NCBI GenBank assembly: GCA_947561715.1
Contig: OX387199.1
Location: 13,521,001-13,585,000, forward strand
Length of the DNA stretch: 64,000 bases
Direction: 5' to 3'
DNA from: Ascidia mentula
Taxonomy: Eukaryota; Chordata; Ascidiacea; Phlebobranchia; Ascidiidae
Numbering within the stretch: the stretch's first letter is position 1; each line of letters starts with the position of its first letter. The notes beneath the pieces were generated by a model that made no database searches, was not told where the DNA came from, and worked only from the letters and a program-made list of their open reading frames with translations. The translations under genes were made by a program, and so were the position numbers. Positions 43,401 to 54,240 of the stretch are shown in pieces.

Positions 43401-46400
43401 TGATTTTGCATGTTTTATTAGTTTTGGATTGCTGGAACATAGCATGTCACTTACTTTTATTGGAATTGTTCTTTTTTGTCTTGGTTGCTAGGAGAGTAGA
43501 ATATTAACAAATTGGGTGGATATCTATTTAATTGACTCGATCAGAGTCCATGTTTTTGTTGAGTTTTGTCAACTTTCAACAAGGAATTTCATGTTAGAAT
43601 TTTACATGAGTTGTAACTGGGCTGAAAAATTCTCCTTTTGTGTAACAAACTTACAAAACAACATTTTTATCCATTTTGCATTTTTCATTGCTACCACAAA
43701 GACATTGTAATAATGAGACATTTCACTCTGGCAGTTTTTAAAGCAAAACCTGCAATTATTGCTATGGCTTACCTCAAGTTTATGATGACCATTGCATCCA
43801 ACCATGATGTTGCCAAAAAGTTCCAAACACTTTTTTTCATTGTTTTTTTTTTTTGTTTTGTAAATGTTTTTCCACACCTGGTTGCGTTGTTGGTTTACAT
43901 TTTTTACACCAGTCAATTTGTTTTAAGTGTGATAAATTTTATTGTTAATCAATTTTGTTTTGTGTACACACCACACATAAGCCAATTTTTCCAGTTGTGA
44001 ATCCTAAAAAAATAATTGCGCTGACAGACCCAACTCACACAACTGCTGGAGAAGCTGAATGTCACTGGATCAAGCTTCATACGATGCATTAAGCCCAATC
44101 TATCCATGCAGGACAGCTTGTTTGAAGGTGGACAAATTCTAAGTCAACTGCAATGCTCAGGTCAGTAATAATGTGAAATTGTTGTTGGATAGAAAGTATA
44201 ACATGTATGTTGGGTAGGAATGGTGTCTGTACTGGATCTTATGCAAGGGGGATTTCCATCGCGTGCACAGTTTTCTGATGTCTACAACATGTACAAAGCT
44301 ATAATGCCAGCAAAACTAAAGCGACTTGACCCCCGACTTTTTTGCAAGGTTGTCATTTTTGTAATCATAGTAAATTTGAATCTATACTAGTTTAACTGGG
44401 TATACTATAATGGAAATTCAATAAATAGTGTGATTTTTTCATGCCCAAGCAAGTGGAAAAGATGTATTTTGAGGTTTAGTTTATTAACATGACATATACT
44501 CCACAAAATACACAAATATGGACTTGGTGTAAAAAATCATTTTCACCAAGTTCGCAAATGTTGATTGTGAGTGATTGTGACGCTATTGAGTGTGTTGGCA
44601 GGCCCTCTTCAAAGCGCTTGGACTCGACGAAAAGGATTTCAAGTTCGGATTGACAAAAGTTTTCTTTCGTCCTGGCAAGGTAGGAGAGTGCTCTCGGTCG
44701 TCCATTTACCAAACCCTTCACTATTATAACACATCAACGCTTGTGAAACCACGTCAGCTCTTGTAGCGCGATTCTTAATGCAACTTGTTAAAAATTCATA
44801 ATTGTACTTCATGTCCATGATTAATAAACTCATGCTTAAGTTAATTGATTCCAATGTCACACAGGGCAGACGATTAAACGTATTAGTCTGATAATGTGGG
44901 AGTCACTCCCCTACAAAAACAACATTAACTTTGTACAAAGGGTAATAATTAACTGTCTTTTCGCCTGGTGCGCTAATGCATGGGTGCTTGAATGTTGAGC
45001 TTTATCTAATGTTTGCTTCCGAGGTGAAAGTACATGTGTTAGACTTTTAACGTACGAACTACAATATCAAGAACCAAATTAAAACAACTAACAAGCGATA
45101 CGTTGATCTTGTAACTTTAATAGTTGTTTCTTTGTGGGTATTTTACTGTTCGTTGTTACATGTCAATTTCAACAACTAAAATCAACCCGCATGATGATTA
45201 GAAAAGTTCGCCGTGTTACAAGCCCTCTTACTAATCGGCCAAATTGCTTTTATGATTTAATCTAAATAGTCATTGAGAATGAAGTACCAAGAGTACAAAT
45301 GAACATTGTTAATGACATGTGCTTGTACATACAATACACAGTAAACGTAACAGTAAAGTGAAAGTCGTTCAACTTCCCAATAAAGTAATGAAATATTGAA
45401 GTTAATTCCCACACTTAAATGCTTCAATAATTCATCGTGGTACTGCCCTGTACAGTCTATATGGAAACGTCATATTCTAATGTGATATTAATTATGTATT
45501 TGTTTGGGAAACATTCAAATAGATTCGCATTCTGTTCTGTGGCGAGTTGGTCAACCACATTTTATTTGAGTAAAATTGTTCAACAAACGTTTCCTTTGTT
45601 AAATAATTCCACTGTCCACACTAACTCCGGGCCTACTCTTTTTATTTCTGTTTTAAAATGTTTAAGTTCAACTTTCTATTTTGCATCTTAAAGTTTGCGG
45701 AGTTTGACCAACTCATGCGTTCCGATCCCGAAAATCTGAAAATTCTCATTAAACGTGTTGAGAAGTGGTTGATCAGAGCCCGATGGAGGAAAGCTGTGTG
45801 GTGTGGACTGAGTGTCATCAAATGTAAGTTTACTGAGACAAACACTTACTTACCTGTTAAACATATTTTTATCAAACGTTAAGTGATAAATAGTTTTTGG
45901 TGTTTAATTTTGTCCCATTTTGCTTTGCCATGTAAGTGTTTTGATGCCACAATTTGTTTGTGTTGCAAATATATTTCAATATTAACTTGTGCTGTTGTTA
46001 TTCTGTAAGATGCACGTTGATTGTTTACATTTTTTGTGAAATTTCTAGTAAAAAACAAAATACTTTGGAGACGTTCTCAGTACATCTGCATACAGAAATA
46101 CATGCGAGGATATTTGACCAGAAAGAAACACCGACCTCGGTATGAAAACACTTCAACTGACTTACAATTTATTCTACTTCGTGACGAAAATGCATTAAAT
46201 CTGTTTGGACTAATGTGTATGTGTAGTTGAATATTTATTCAACATTTTTTTTGCATATTTAGCAAAATTCCCTGTGTTGCCATTGACCCTTTAACATTCA
46301 CAGCATCCGGGCTCTCGCCAAAGTGATGCCACTTCTTCGATCGCTGCCGAACATGCGTGATATGGTGAGCGTCCTCAAGGACAAGAAGGAAATGATGGCG

Positions 46401-49246
46401 AAGGTTGTGAACCACGAAAAGGCACTTCGATCTTACATCAACAAGATAAAGGTATATTTAGCCCTCTTTTTTTTTATTTTTTGAACAAAAATATCTCATA
46501 TTTGTGTTCGTTTTTATTCATGATTTCAACTTTTTTCAAAACTAAAAGAATCTTTTCGCAAAGGCCACAACAATGGATGTTGCTGTGATGGAAAAATCCT
46601 TCCAACAGCTTATTAAACAGGAAGAGATTCTTCTGAAAGATCTTAAATCCCGAAAGTTAGCTCAGGAAGAGGCAGAGCGAGCCAGGAAGATAAAGGTAAT
46701 TTTTGAGTCAAACAGAAGTTTCAACTACACTTATCAAAACCAAGTGGACTTCTTGGTAATTTTCGAGTTTTTGAATATTTCCTTTTTAAGGAACAAATGG
46801 AATTGGAACGAAAACGTCGGGAGGAGGAGGAAAGACGGAAGAGGTTAGAGGAAGAAGAGAGGGAACGGAAGAGAAAGGAGGAAGAAGAAATGAGAAGAAT
46901 GTGGGTCTAAATTATTGTATTGAGAAGAATTAAAAGAATTAACATTTCAACCAAAAAGAAAAGAGTATAAAATGAAAATATAAACTATACTGGAACAATG
47001 CTTGAACCAAGCTACCCTGTCGGGGTGTCCTTCAACAACTGTATCGAGAGTTTCTGTGCAAAACTGAAAATAAGGTTCAAACAAGCTATAGATGTTAAAT
47101 TAATAACTGTAGAGCTGTCTGTTTAATTGGTATGTTCAGCTTTACACAGAAACCTTGGAATACAATTTATTTGTGTTTTTAAACAAAGTTGATTCACCCC
47201 CAGTGTAAATATACTCAACGTTTTTGTGTTAAATGCAGCAAAGCTGAAATGGAAGCAAAGAGAAAACGTGAAGAGGAGGAGGAGCGTAAGAGAGAGGAGG
47301 AACAGAAAAAAATTCAGGTGACGTCGTAACTAACAATCCTCATAAATTGTTTAAAAAACTTTTTTTTTAAAAAAAGATGTTTCTTCATATTAGGCTCGAA
47401 TTGAAGCTGAACTCGCTAAACAACGAGAGGAAGACGAGAAGAGGTATTTGTTTTTATATCAAGCAAAAACGTATAAATTTTTGTTCTGACAGAAGATGGT
47501 GAAAAACGTAATGTATTTTCTGCACGCAATATCCCATTGTCACTGAAAAAATATTTCTAGGAGAGCGATTGAAGAACAGGAGAGAAGAGACCGTGAACTT
47601 GCATTGCGTCTTGCACAGGATGACACTCATCCTCAGTTGGTTGAAGAACAACCTTCAAATGCTGCTGTTGTACAACTGCAGCAAAGGTGGATGTTTTCAT
47701 GTTATATCACGTTATAAATATTTTTAGATATGTGTCCGTTTTTTTAAAGAACAATAAACCGCGTAGTTTACTTAAAAAAACGTTCAAATCTATTGATGTC
47801 ATGTTATGTTATTGGTGATCGTGTGGGGGAGAGCAACCGAACCACGCTCCAGTTGTTTAAGATTATGTACTTTGTGCAGGGCTATAGCTGCTATGTCGTC
47901 GAACGTCGTGTCTGGAGGGAAAAAACACGATCTTACCAAATGGAAATATACTGAACTACGAGATACAATCAACACTTCAACAGGTTTGATAAAAAATTAA
48001 TTATTTCCTAATGTGTAAGATAAAAAGCTTAACATGCCCAAAAAAATTTGACGTAAGATTTGCCTTTGGTCAAGACAAGATACTGCAGCTGGAAAACGAT
48101 CAAAAAGTAGGCGAAAGCGAATGTACTCATATAAATTTATTTTTTATCATCCAGATATTGAAATGTTGGAAGCTTGTCGCGAAGAATTCCACAGGCGACT
48201 CAAAGTTTATCACCACTGGAAGGCAAAGAACAAGGCAAGAAACCAAACACAAGAAGAAAGAGCACCAAAAGCTGTCGTCGATCACGGTGAACCAAATCAT
48301 ATTTTCCACGCATCTGTTTTATTCACGAAAATTTTTCTGGATGTTTTTTTTTCTTTATTTTGTTAAACCTGTGTGTAGTCATCACGACGAATCAAATCCC
48401 TGTTTAGGTTTTAACAACATAAAAAATGTTTATTTTTTACCAATTAGCCGCCGCACATTCGAGTCCAGCTCCGAGCTCCTCCTCAGCTCCACCTGTCGCT
48501 GCTCCACGCGCAAAGGCACCCACTAGCGGATCAAATCCGAACACCGCACAACGATACTTCAGGATTCCATTTATCCGACAAGGCGACCAAGGACTCGATC
48601 CTCAACAACAGAAGAAGGGATGGTGGTATGCTCACTTTGATGGTCAGTACATCGCACGACAGATGGAGCTCCATCCAGACAAAGTCCCTCTGCTTTTAGT
48701 TGCCGGTAAATGCTGATTTTTGTCAGTTTTTACATTTCCGTGCAGAATTACAGAAGCACCGATTAAGTTACCAATAAACTTATAAGCTGTTACAACTAAA
48801 TGGTATATGCATTGTTTTTTTTTGTGGTTTAAGGTAAGGACGACATGCAGATTTGTGAATTGAGGTTGGATGACACTGGACTCACACGAAAGAAAGGCGC
48901 TGAAGTACTGGCCAGGGATTTTGAACAAGTAAACCCACTTAACAATACACTGTTTATTGAAAAGGAAACATTTACAGCATTTTCATTCCTATGTAAATAT
49001 TGCATAAAATAATAGGATTGTCTCAAATATTCTTCCAAAAAAAGTTCAGTATGATTGAATTAGGGCAAACGTGATACATTCGCACGCCACAGAAAACGCA
49101 ATTATTTAAGAAAAGTTAATAAAGCTTTCCATCTTGTTATTAAGGTTTGGATCCAAAACAGGGGAAGGGAATATTTGTTGGCTGCAATTAAAGCCAAACA
49201 AGCTCGTCCAACTTTCGCCACAGCCATGATGCAGCAATATTCATAA
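37418..49246 (+). CDS. MYO6: Myosin VI heavy chain, complete (1,276 aa, 30 exons)
   Basis: Exons: 37418-37534, 37876-38019, 38325-38454, 39198-39359, 39551-39645, 40230-40394, 40567-40647, 40708-40888, 41098-41233, 41291-41448, 42015-42179, 42385-42512, 42662-42757, 42842-43000, 44028-44160, 44218-44348, 44602-44679, 45694-45823, 46049-46139, 46304-46451, 46549-46695, 46791-46900, 47239-47317, 47394-47443, 47561-47686, 47880-47983, 48155-48286, 48448-48705, 48834-48928, 49145-49246. All phases agree; the length is close to human myosin VI (about 1,285). The protein is the minus-end-directed actin motor of endocytosis and Golgi/hair-bundle function. Motor 1-753 has P-loop GESGAGKT at 151-158, switch [10 protein letters not shown] and switch II DIAGFE. 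The reverse-gear insert follows FFRPGK ([12 protein letters not shown]), then one IQ-like segment, a helical neck, and an E/R-rich single-helix stretch. The cargo tail has RRL at 1095-1097 and WWY at 1184-1186, the adaptor sites. An Ala/Pro/Ser-rich linker (about 1126-1156) replaces the less Ala/Pro-rich linker of human MYO6. Confidence 0.97.
39935..40175 (+). mobile_element. tRNA-derived SINE in MYO6 intron 5
   Basis: The segment GTCATGAGTTTAAACCTC (about 40,057-40,074) looks like a decayed tRNA B box with flanking arm. It is followed by the GGCCGATCCAGCTAGACTGC and GGGCTGCCAATCTTGTAATC regions of the same family as the SINE at 52,742-52,996. It is diverged. It is not a tRNA gene, because no cloverleaf can be drawn. 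Confidence 0.55.
43001..44027 (+). other. Long MYO6 intron 14
   Basis: About 1 kb of AT-rich intron. Open stretches on both strands (for example 43,638-44,000) are low-complexity and hydrophobic by composition only. Introns 4-5 (39,360-40,229), 10 (41,449-42,014) and 17 (44,680-45,693) are similar. Apart from the SINE in intron 5 I see nothing in them. Confidence 0.6.
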
Positions 49247-50231
49247 TGGGACAATTTGCTTGTAGTTCATTTAGATGTAAGAGGAAAGTCGTGAATGTAG
49301 ACAGGGTCGCATTGATTTAATTTCAGCTTATGTCGAAGTTTGCTTCTCGCTATTTTATGTTCATTATATGATAATGTTTGCACCCTAGATCAGTTCATGG
49401 GTTTCAAGCCGCTTTTTACTAATCGAGTTTCAGTGTTTCGCATAAAAGTTTTAATTCCACGTGTGCAATCAACCAGCATGGCCTGTAATTGTTTTGTATC
49501 TCTGTACTATTGAAATGAAATATTCATTTGTACTTTTCAAAGTTTCCTGTACTACGAATACATTCCCTCGTGATTTTAAATGCAACATCCCACATCGCAT
49601 TTCGAACCGTTTTGACCATTTGGATTGAATATTTTATGAAAGAAGCTTGTAGTTGTAGGAAATGTTCGATTTTAGGTCTGTGATTACTTTTGGTTTGCGC
49701 TCGTGCCTTCAAAGCTGCTCTATATGTTAATGGTACTCCTGGCTTCGGCCAATTTCCTCCGCATTTCATATATGTGCAATTTCGCAAATCACTGTTTGTT
49801 GCAAATTTTTCGGTTACTAAATTGTATACAACCACTTGAGCTGCCTATTTTAATAGGTTAATGAGCATCACGTACCAGCATTATTCAACCTAGTAAATTT
49901 ACGTTAACTTAGTTTCCAGACCAACATTTTGCAAAATATTTATTGCCTTAATTTTACTCTATAATGAATTCTACTTTTGTAGATTTTGATGATTGTAGAT
50001 TTTGTGCAAACTTGTACTTAGCAGAAGGATTTGCGTACAACATTATGTGTACGTTTAATCTTTCACAATACGTTTGATCGCCATGGTGTCGATCTTGGTT
50101 GACGATTTGTAGCAAACCGTTTTAGTATCGTGTAGCAAAATCGGTCGCCGTACCATGTACAAAGTAGCAAAATATCTTCAATCCGCTTGTCTTATGAGAC
50201 AATACGTAATTTGTTGTTAGAAGCCAATAAA
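49247..50231 (+). other. MYO6 3' untranslated region (probable)
   Basis: No coding is seen after the stop. The first convincing polyadenylation signal is AATAAA at 50,226-50,231, giving a 3' UTR near 1 kb. Transcript data could show an earlier end. Confidence 0.45.
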
Positions 50232-50369
50232 TGATCCCACGGATGTCTCTGTTTGTTTTTCTATTGTTTCACCCACGCATTTCATCCAAAATGGATATCC
50301 TGAATAACTCCATCTTCATACATGTCAATGTATAGGCAGTGATGCAGCCGATGAAGATTTGGGTATAGA

Positions 50370-50517
50370 CAGTGGTGGGATTCAGACGGTTTGCACTGGT
50401 TTTATAGAACCGTTTTACGAAATTTTATGAGATCAGCGAACCGGTTAGCATTATTGGTTACCGTCAATGGATTTTTGTAACAGAACCGGCTGACAAAAAA
50501 ATTGAATCCCACCACTG
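50370..50517. mobile_element. hAT-type MITE, 148 bp
   Basis: The ends CAGTGGTGGGATTCA and TGAATCCCACCACTG are inverted repeats. The flanking octamers GGTATAGA (50,362-50,369) and GGCATATA (50,518-50,525) agree at 6 of 8 positions, fitting a decayed 8-bp duplication. No coding. It lies between MYO6 and the next gene. Confidence 0.8.
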
Positions 50518-50827
50518 GGCATATAGATAAATGTCCCAGCTAATATGCTGTCTTGAATGAAAGACGTTCAAAACATTGACTTGTCCATTGCTAGCCAGCA
50601 TTTAAAAGCATCTTTAATTTTAATTAAAAGTTATTTGCTGTAGATTGTTTGCGGACAGTTGGAGGAAACGAAGCTTTTAATTTGTTTGTTCAAACACAAT
50701 GCACACAGAGCAATCAGTTTTATGTTAGCATTTGCTCTTTTATACCAAAATTATTATTTTTCTTTTGCATTAGGTATGTTGCGAATAACGGTCAGACGTA
50801 AATACGCATAATCAAAATACACGAACA

Positions 50828-53460
50828 ATGGATATAAATGGTGTTCTTATTATCAGTAGTTACACCATTTCAGCTTTTCTGCTGATGGTTCTGTTGTTTG
50901 TCGAAATTCTGATCAGACCATCGTGGAGGCAAAACTTTACTGGGTGGGTTGTTAAATTGCAAAGCGTTTAGATGTCAACTTTACCAATAAAGGCTTGTAA
51001 TACAGATTTATTTGCTGGTTTGTATGTAGGAGTGCAGTGGGAATTAGGGGTATAGACTAGGTTACATGCTTTAATGTTGTTAGCCCAAAGTTTCGCAACA
51101 AAAATATTGTTTGGTCAAGTTTTAAAAGTTTATTTAACTTCCAAGCACTCAGCATATAAATATACGTTACTAATTAAAACTGGTAAAAAATTTACATAAT
51201 TGAAATACAAAAGACAAACAAACTTGGTGTCCCGTAACAAAATAAAAGGCGCAATTATGTTCTGGGTAAGAGAGAATTAATTGGTTGCAACAGTTGTCAA
51301 TACAATACAGATGGCATAAATATATGTGCAAAAAAAGCCATGGTATAAATAAAAGTAACGTCTCAATTAAAGGCCTAAGGTTTAGCTTAGCTTATCTCAT
51401 ACGATTATTGCAATTTGCAGAGTATTTGGCCGGTTTCGAACTTCCAAATCACAAGAAACTGCATCGTCATTTGGTGAGAATTAATAACCGTTGATTGAAT
51501 TTCAGCTTTTAATAATGCAACGAATTTTCCAGGTGCCGCATCTGACACGGTTTCCAACAAGCAGTTATATGAAGTAAATAGTCAATCAAAAACGACTCGG
51601 ACACAAAATGCAGAGGATAGCACATGTGCGTAAAGGTTTTAGGCCATAAAACTTTCAATTCTACTAAAGATATTTATTTAGACTAATATGCCACAAAAAT
51701 TACAGCTGTTTATAAGGAACATAAAAATCACCAACTAAGCTGCAAAGCTACAAGCAGTACTAAAGTCAAAATGGAAGAAAAAATTATTCTGAGGGACAAA
51801 GATTTGATGGAACAAAATTTATTAGCACCCACGGAAAATATAAAAAGTAAGCGCTGCAATAAAGCAGGCCTACGTATTGGTTGCTAAAAAAACGGTAGTT
51901 TGTTGAAAAAATTTTTCAGGGAGAGAAAGGAAAACCGAACAAGATCCCGGTGCCAATATTCGTCACTCCATGTATGTTCTCCTTATTTGGAAAAAAATAT
52001 TTTTAAATTCTCGGCTCTTACAAAAATATTTATATGATTTTCAAAGCTTTGCTGGGGACTTGCACGTTGCTCCAGGGGTTTGCGAGTTATCTTCGCCGCC
52101 CGCCAAGCTGCAATCAAGGGAGTTACGATCAAGTTTAATGGACATCCCAACCTTCAAAACAAGATCTGCTACTGGAACTTCCTTTCTTAATCGACTCATT
52201 GTACCATCCCGAGACATAGCTGGTCACAACAAACAAATGAAAAATGTGCCGCCACCGCCTCCTCCAATCGAACGTAATTCTACAAGTTGATAATTTTCGT
52301 ACAACGTAGTATATTATATCCTACGTGGGTGAAAATATCGATGGTAATCATTAGTTTAAGTGGTGCCAAACGGTATAATGACGCTGGGTCATTGACGTAC
52401 ATAGTCAGGTGAAATTATTTGAAAAGTTTCAATGCTGTGGTCCTAAGCTTTTTTAAGTTGGATGTCGCCGAATACAAGGCAATTCTGAAGATAGTTATTG
52501 GCAAATATAACATAAAAACCACAAAAACTATTAGATACATTTTTTCCTTAGACACCGATGTAGCTATCTTAGACTAAAGATTTTGTTCAAACTCAGCAAA
52601 CAGCGTCCCACGTAAAATACATCGCCAAATGAATAATGAGGCTCAGTTTTAAACACATTCGCAACCTCAAATACGTTTTTAGTTTTATAAATACATACTG
52701 TCCAGAACTACGCAGAAATAATACCATGCTTTCGCATAGCAAGGCAGGATCGCCCCACTGCGCAGGCCCTTTATATTTGGCGATCACAGCTCTAATATTC
52801 TGATCATAAGGTTTACAGGCTTCGCAGCCAAGCTGGATCAGCCACTTTTCCCGACAAGTCGGAGCGAGATCTGAAAAATCAAGCTCCCGGTGAGGTTTGA
52901 ACTCACGACCCTGTGCTAACCTAAAAGGTACAGGAGCTCAGTGGCTTCACGGGGTATATTGTGGGAAAGTGCCTGATCCAGCTTGGCTGCGAAGACTGTC
53001 CAGAACTATTTTGAAGGGCACATCTTTGCAGATTTAACTGACTTTTACGAATAACTTACGTTTGTGCTTTTTACAGATATGCATTCCAAACGCCAAAAAC
53101 AAGTTGATCCTGTAGATTTCATAGCTCCCTATGAAATCAGCAACTCAGGTAGGCTATGATAAGCCAATATGGAAAAATACTATTTCGCAATTAAACTTTG
53201 TTGATATTGTGTTATCACATTTACTATCAATAAAAACTCAGAAATCTGCAATAAATCTTTCACGTGTAATTTGAATCACAGAAACCACTACAAAAAATAC
53301 TGGAGATGAATCACAGAGGCAAAACGGGTGAGTCTATTTTTACTTTATTCTGATTTTTTGTCATGGCAAATTTTAACTGAAATTCTTTTAACGTAGCAAA
53401 GGAGAGGATTCAGCTTACGTCGAAATGGTGCCAATTTCATCGATTGTAAAGAAATGTTGA
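50828..53460 (+). CDS. Unrecognised single-pass membrane protein with YxxM tail (287 aa, 9 exons)
   Basis: Exons: 50828-50943, 51421-51473, 51533-51625, 51706-51846, 51920-51971, 52047-52273, 53077-53148, 53282-53327, 53397-53460. Every junction keeps phase and the frame stays open for 288 codons. The protein starts with a very short N-terminus, then one hydrophobic helix (about 6-29, ISAFLLMVLLFVEILI). The basic RPSWR after it suggests N-out, C-in. The remaining about 255 residues are polar and likely disordered. They hold tyrosine motifs (LYEV, VYKE, PYEIS and, near the end, AYVEMV), a run of six prolines before IE, and the C-terminus VKKC. YVEM (274-277) fits the YxxM consensus for the PI3-kinase p85 SH2 domain. 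I recognise no family. The layout resembles transmembrane adaptors such as LAT, PAG1 or LAX1. Exon 4's acceptor is the weakest call. An alternative end by read-through of the exon 6 donor would stop at 52,290. Confidence 0.7.
52742..52996 (-). mobile_element. tRNA-derived SINE in intron 6 of the membrane-protein gene
   Basis: On the minus strand GGTCGTGAGTTCAAACCTCA resembles a tRNA T-arm with B box. It is followed by a unique body and the GGCAGGATCGCCCCACTGCG tail. The 22-bp word CTTCGCAGCCAAGCTGGATC plus AG at 52,820-52,841 is repeated as an exact reverse complement at 52,973-52,994. This suggests two SINE pieces joined head to head or a foldback. It is the longest copy of the family in the window. 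Confidence 0.75.
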
Positions 53461-54240
53461 AAATGGGTCGACGGTTTAAAAGATTAAATAACGGTACGGC
53501 ATAACTACGATCGAATGAAAACTGCATGGGTCTAATTATAGTTTCACCACTCATCAAAATAAACAGACGTTTGGGTGTTACCAATACTCCTTTTTGAATA
53601 ACGCTGTAGTCTAGCATAACATTTCAAAACTTTTAATTTCAGGGATCTTTATATACGGCATGAGACGAAGTAATGAGAAAGTGATGTGGAACAAAATATC
53701 TGGCGTGTTTTTTAATGCTATGTTTTCCGCCACTAATCTCTTTTTAAATTAGTGACGACTTTTGTGAATTAACAAACATTATCACAAACGCACACTGACG
53801 GATATGATAGTTTTTAGATGACCTGCACAACAACCATACAATTACCACAAGAGCATTTACATGGTTTGATTTTGTAATTGAACTTTCTAGTGCTTGAATT
53901 TATCATTAATTTCTCGTACAATGCTGCTCCTGTTTAAAATTTTTAATTTGATTATATGTGATAGAAGACACCAATAAATAACGCCCAAGGCACAGATTTA
54001 TACGATAACATGTATTTGCAAATAATAACATTGCACCAAGCTAGCAAGGGGCAAACCCCCACATTCAACTGTTAAAATTCTATGCGGAATTGTTTGCGTT
54101 ATTTGATGAATGAAAATTAGAATTATTGAACAATGGGAGAATATACAGTCCCAGTTAAGGACACCAACTCGAAGGAAAAATCCACTGGCACATTTGAACG
54201 TTTTACCTCATGGCCCAATTACTCCATGATTGCACATATG
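53461..54240. other. Convergent intergenic region with probable 3' UTRs
   Basis: AATAAA at 53,973-53,978 (plus) is the likely polyadenylation signal of the membrane-protein gene. The minus-strand 3' end of TFG must also lie here; only a variant ATTAAA (plus TTTAAT near 53,943) was noted. No coding is seen. Confidence 0.5.

Noticed and set aside
43638-44000. Hydrophobic frame in MYO6 intron 14 as a hidden gene
   Set aside because: T-rich intron sequence gives Phe/Leu/Val codons by composition; no start context, splice partner or domain was seen.
52880-52930. tRNA gene suggested by a T-arm-like sequence
   Set aside because: Only the B-box arm is present, no cloverleaf forms, and the same sequence recurs as a SINE family.
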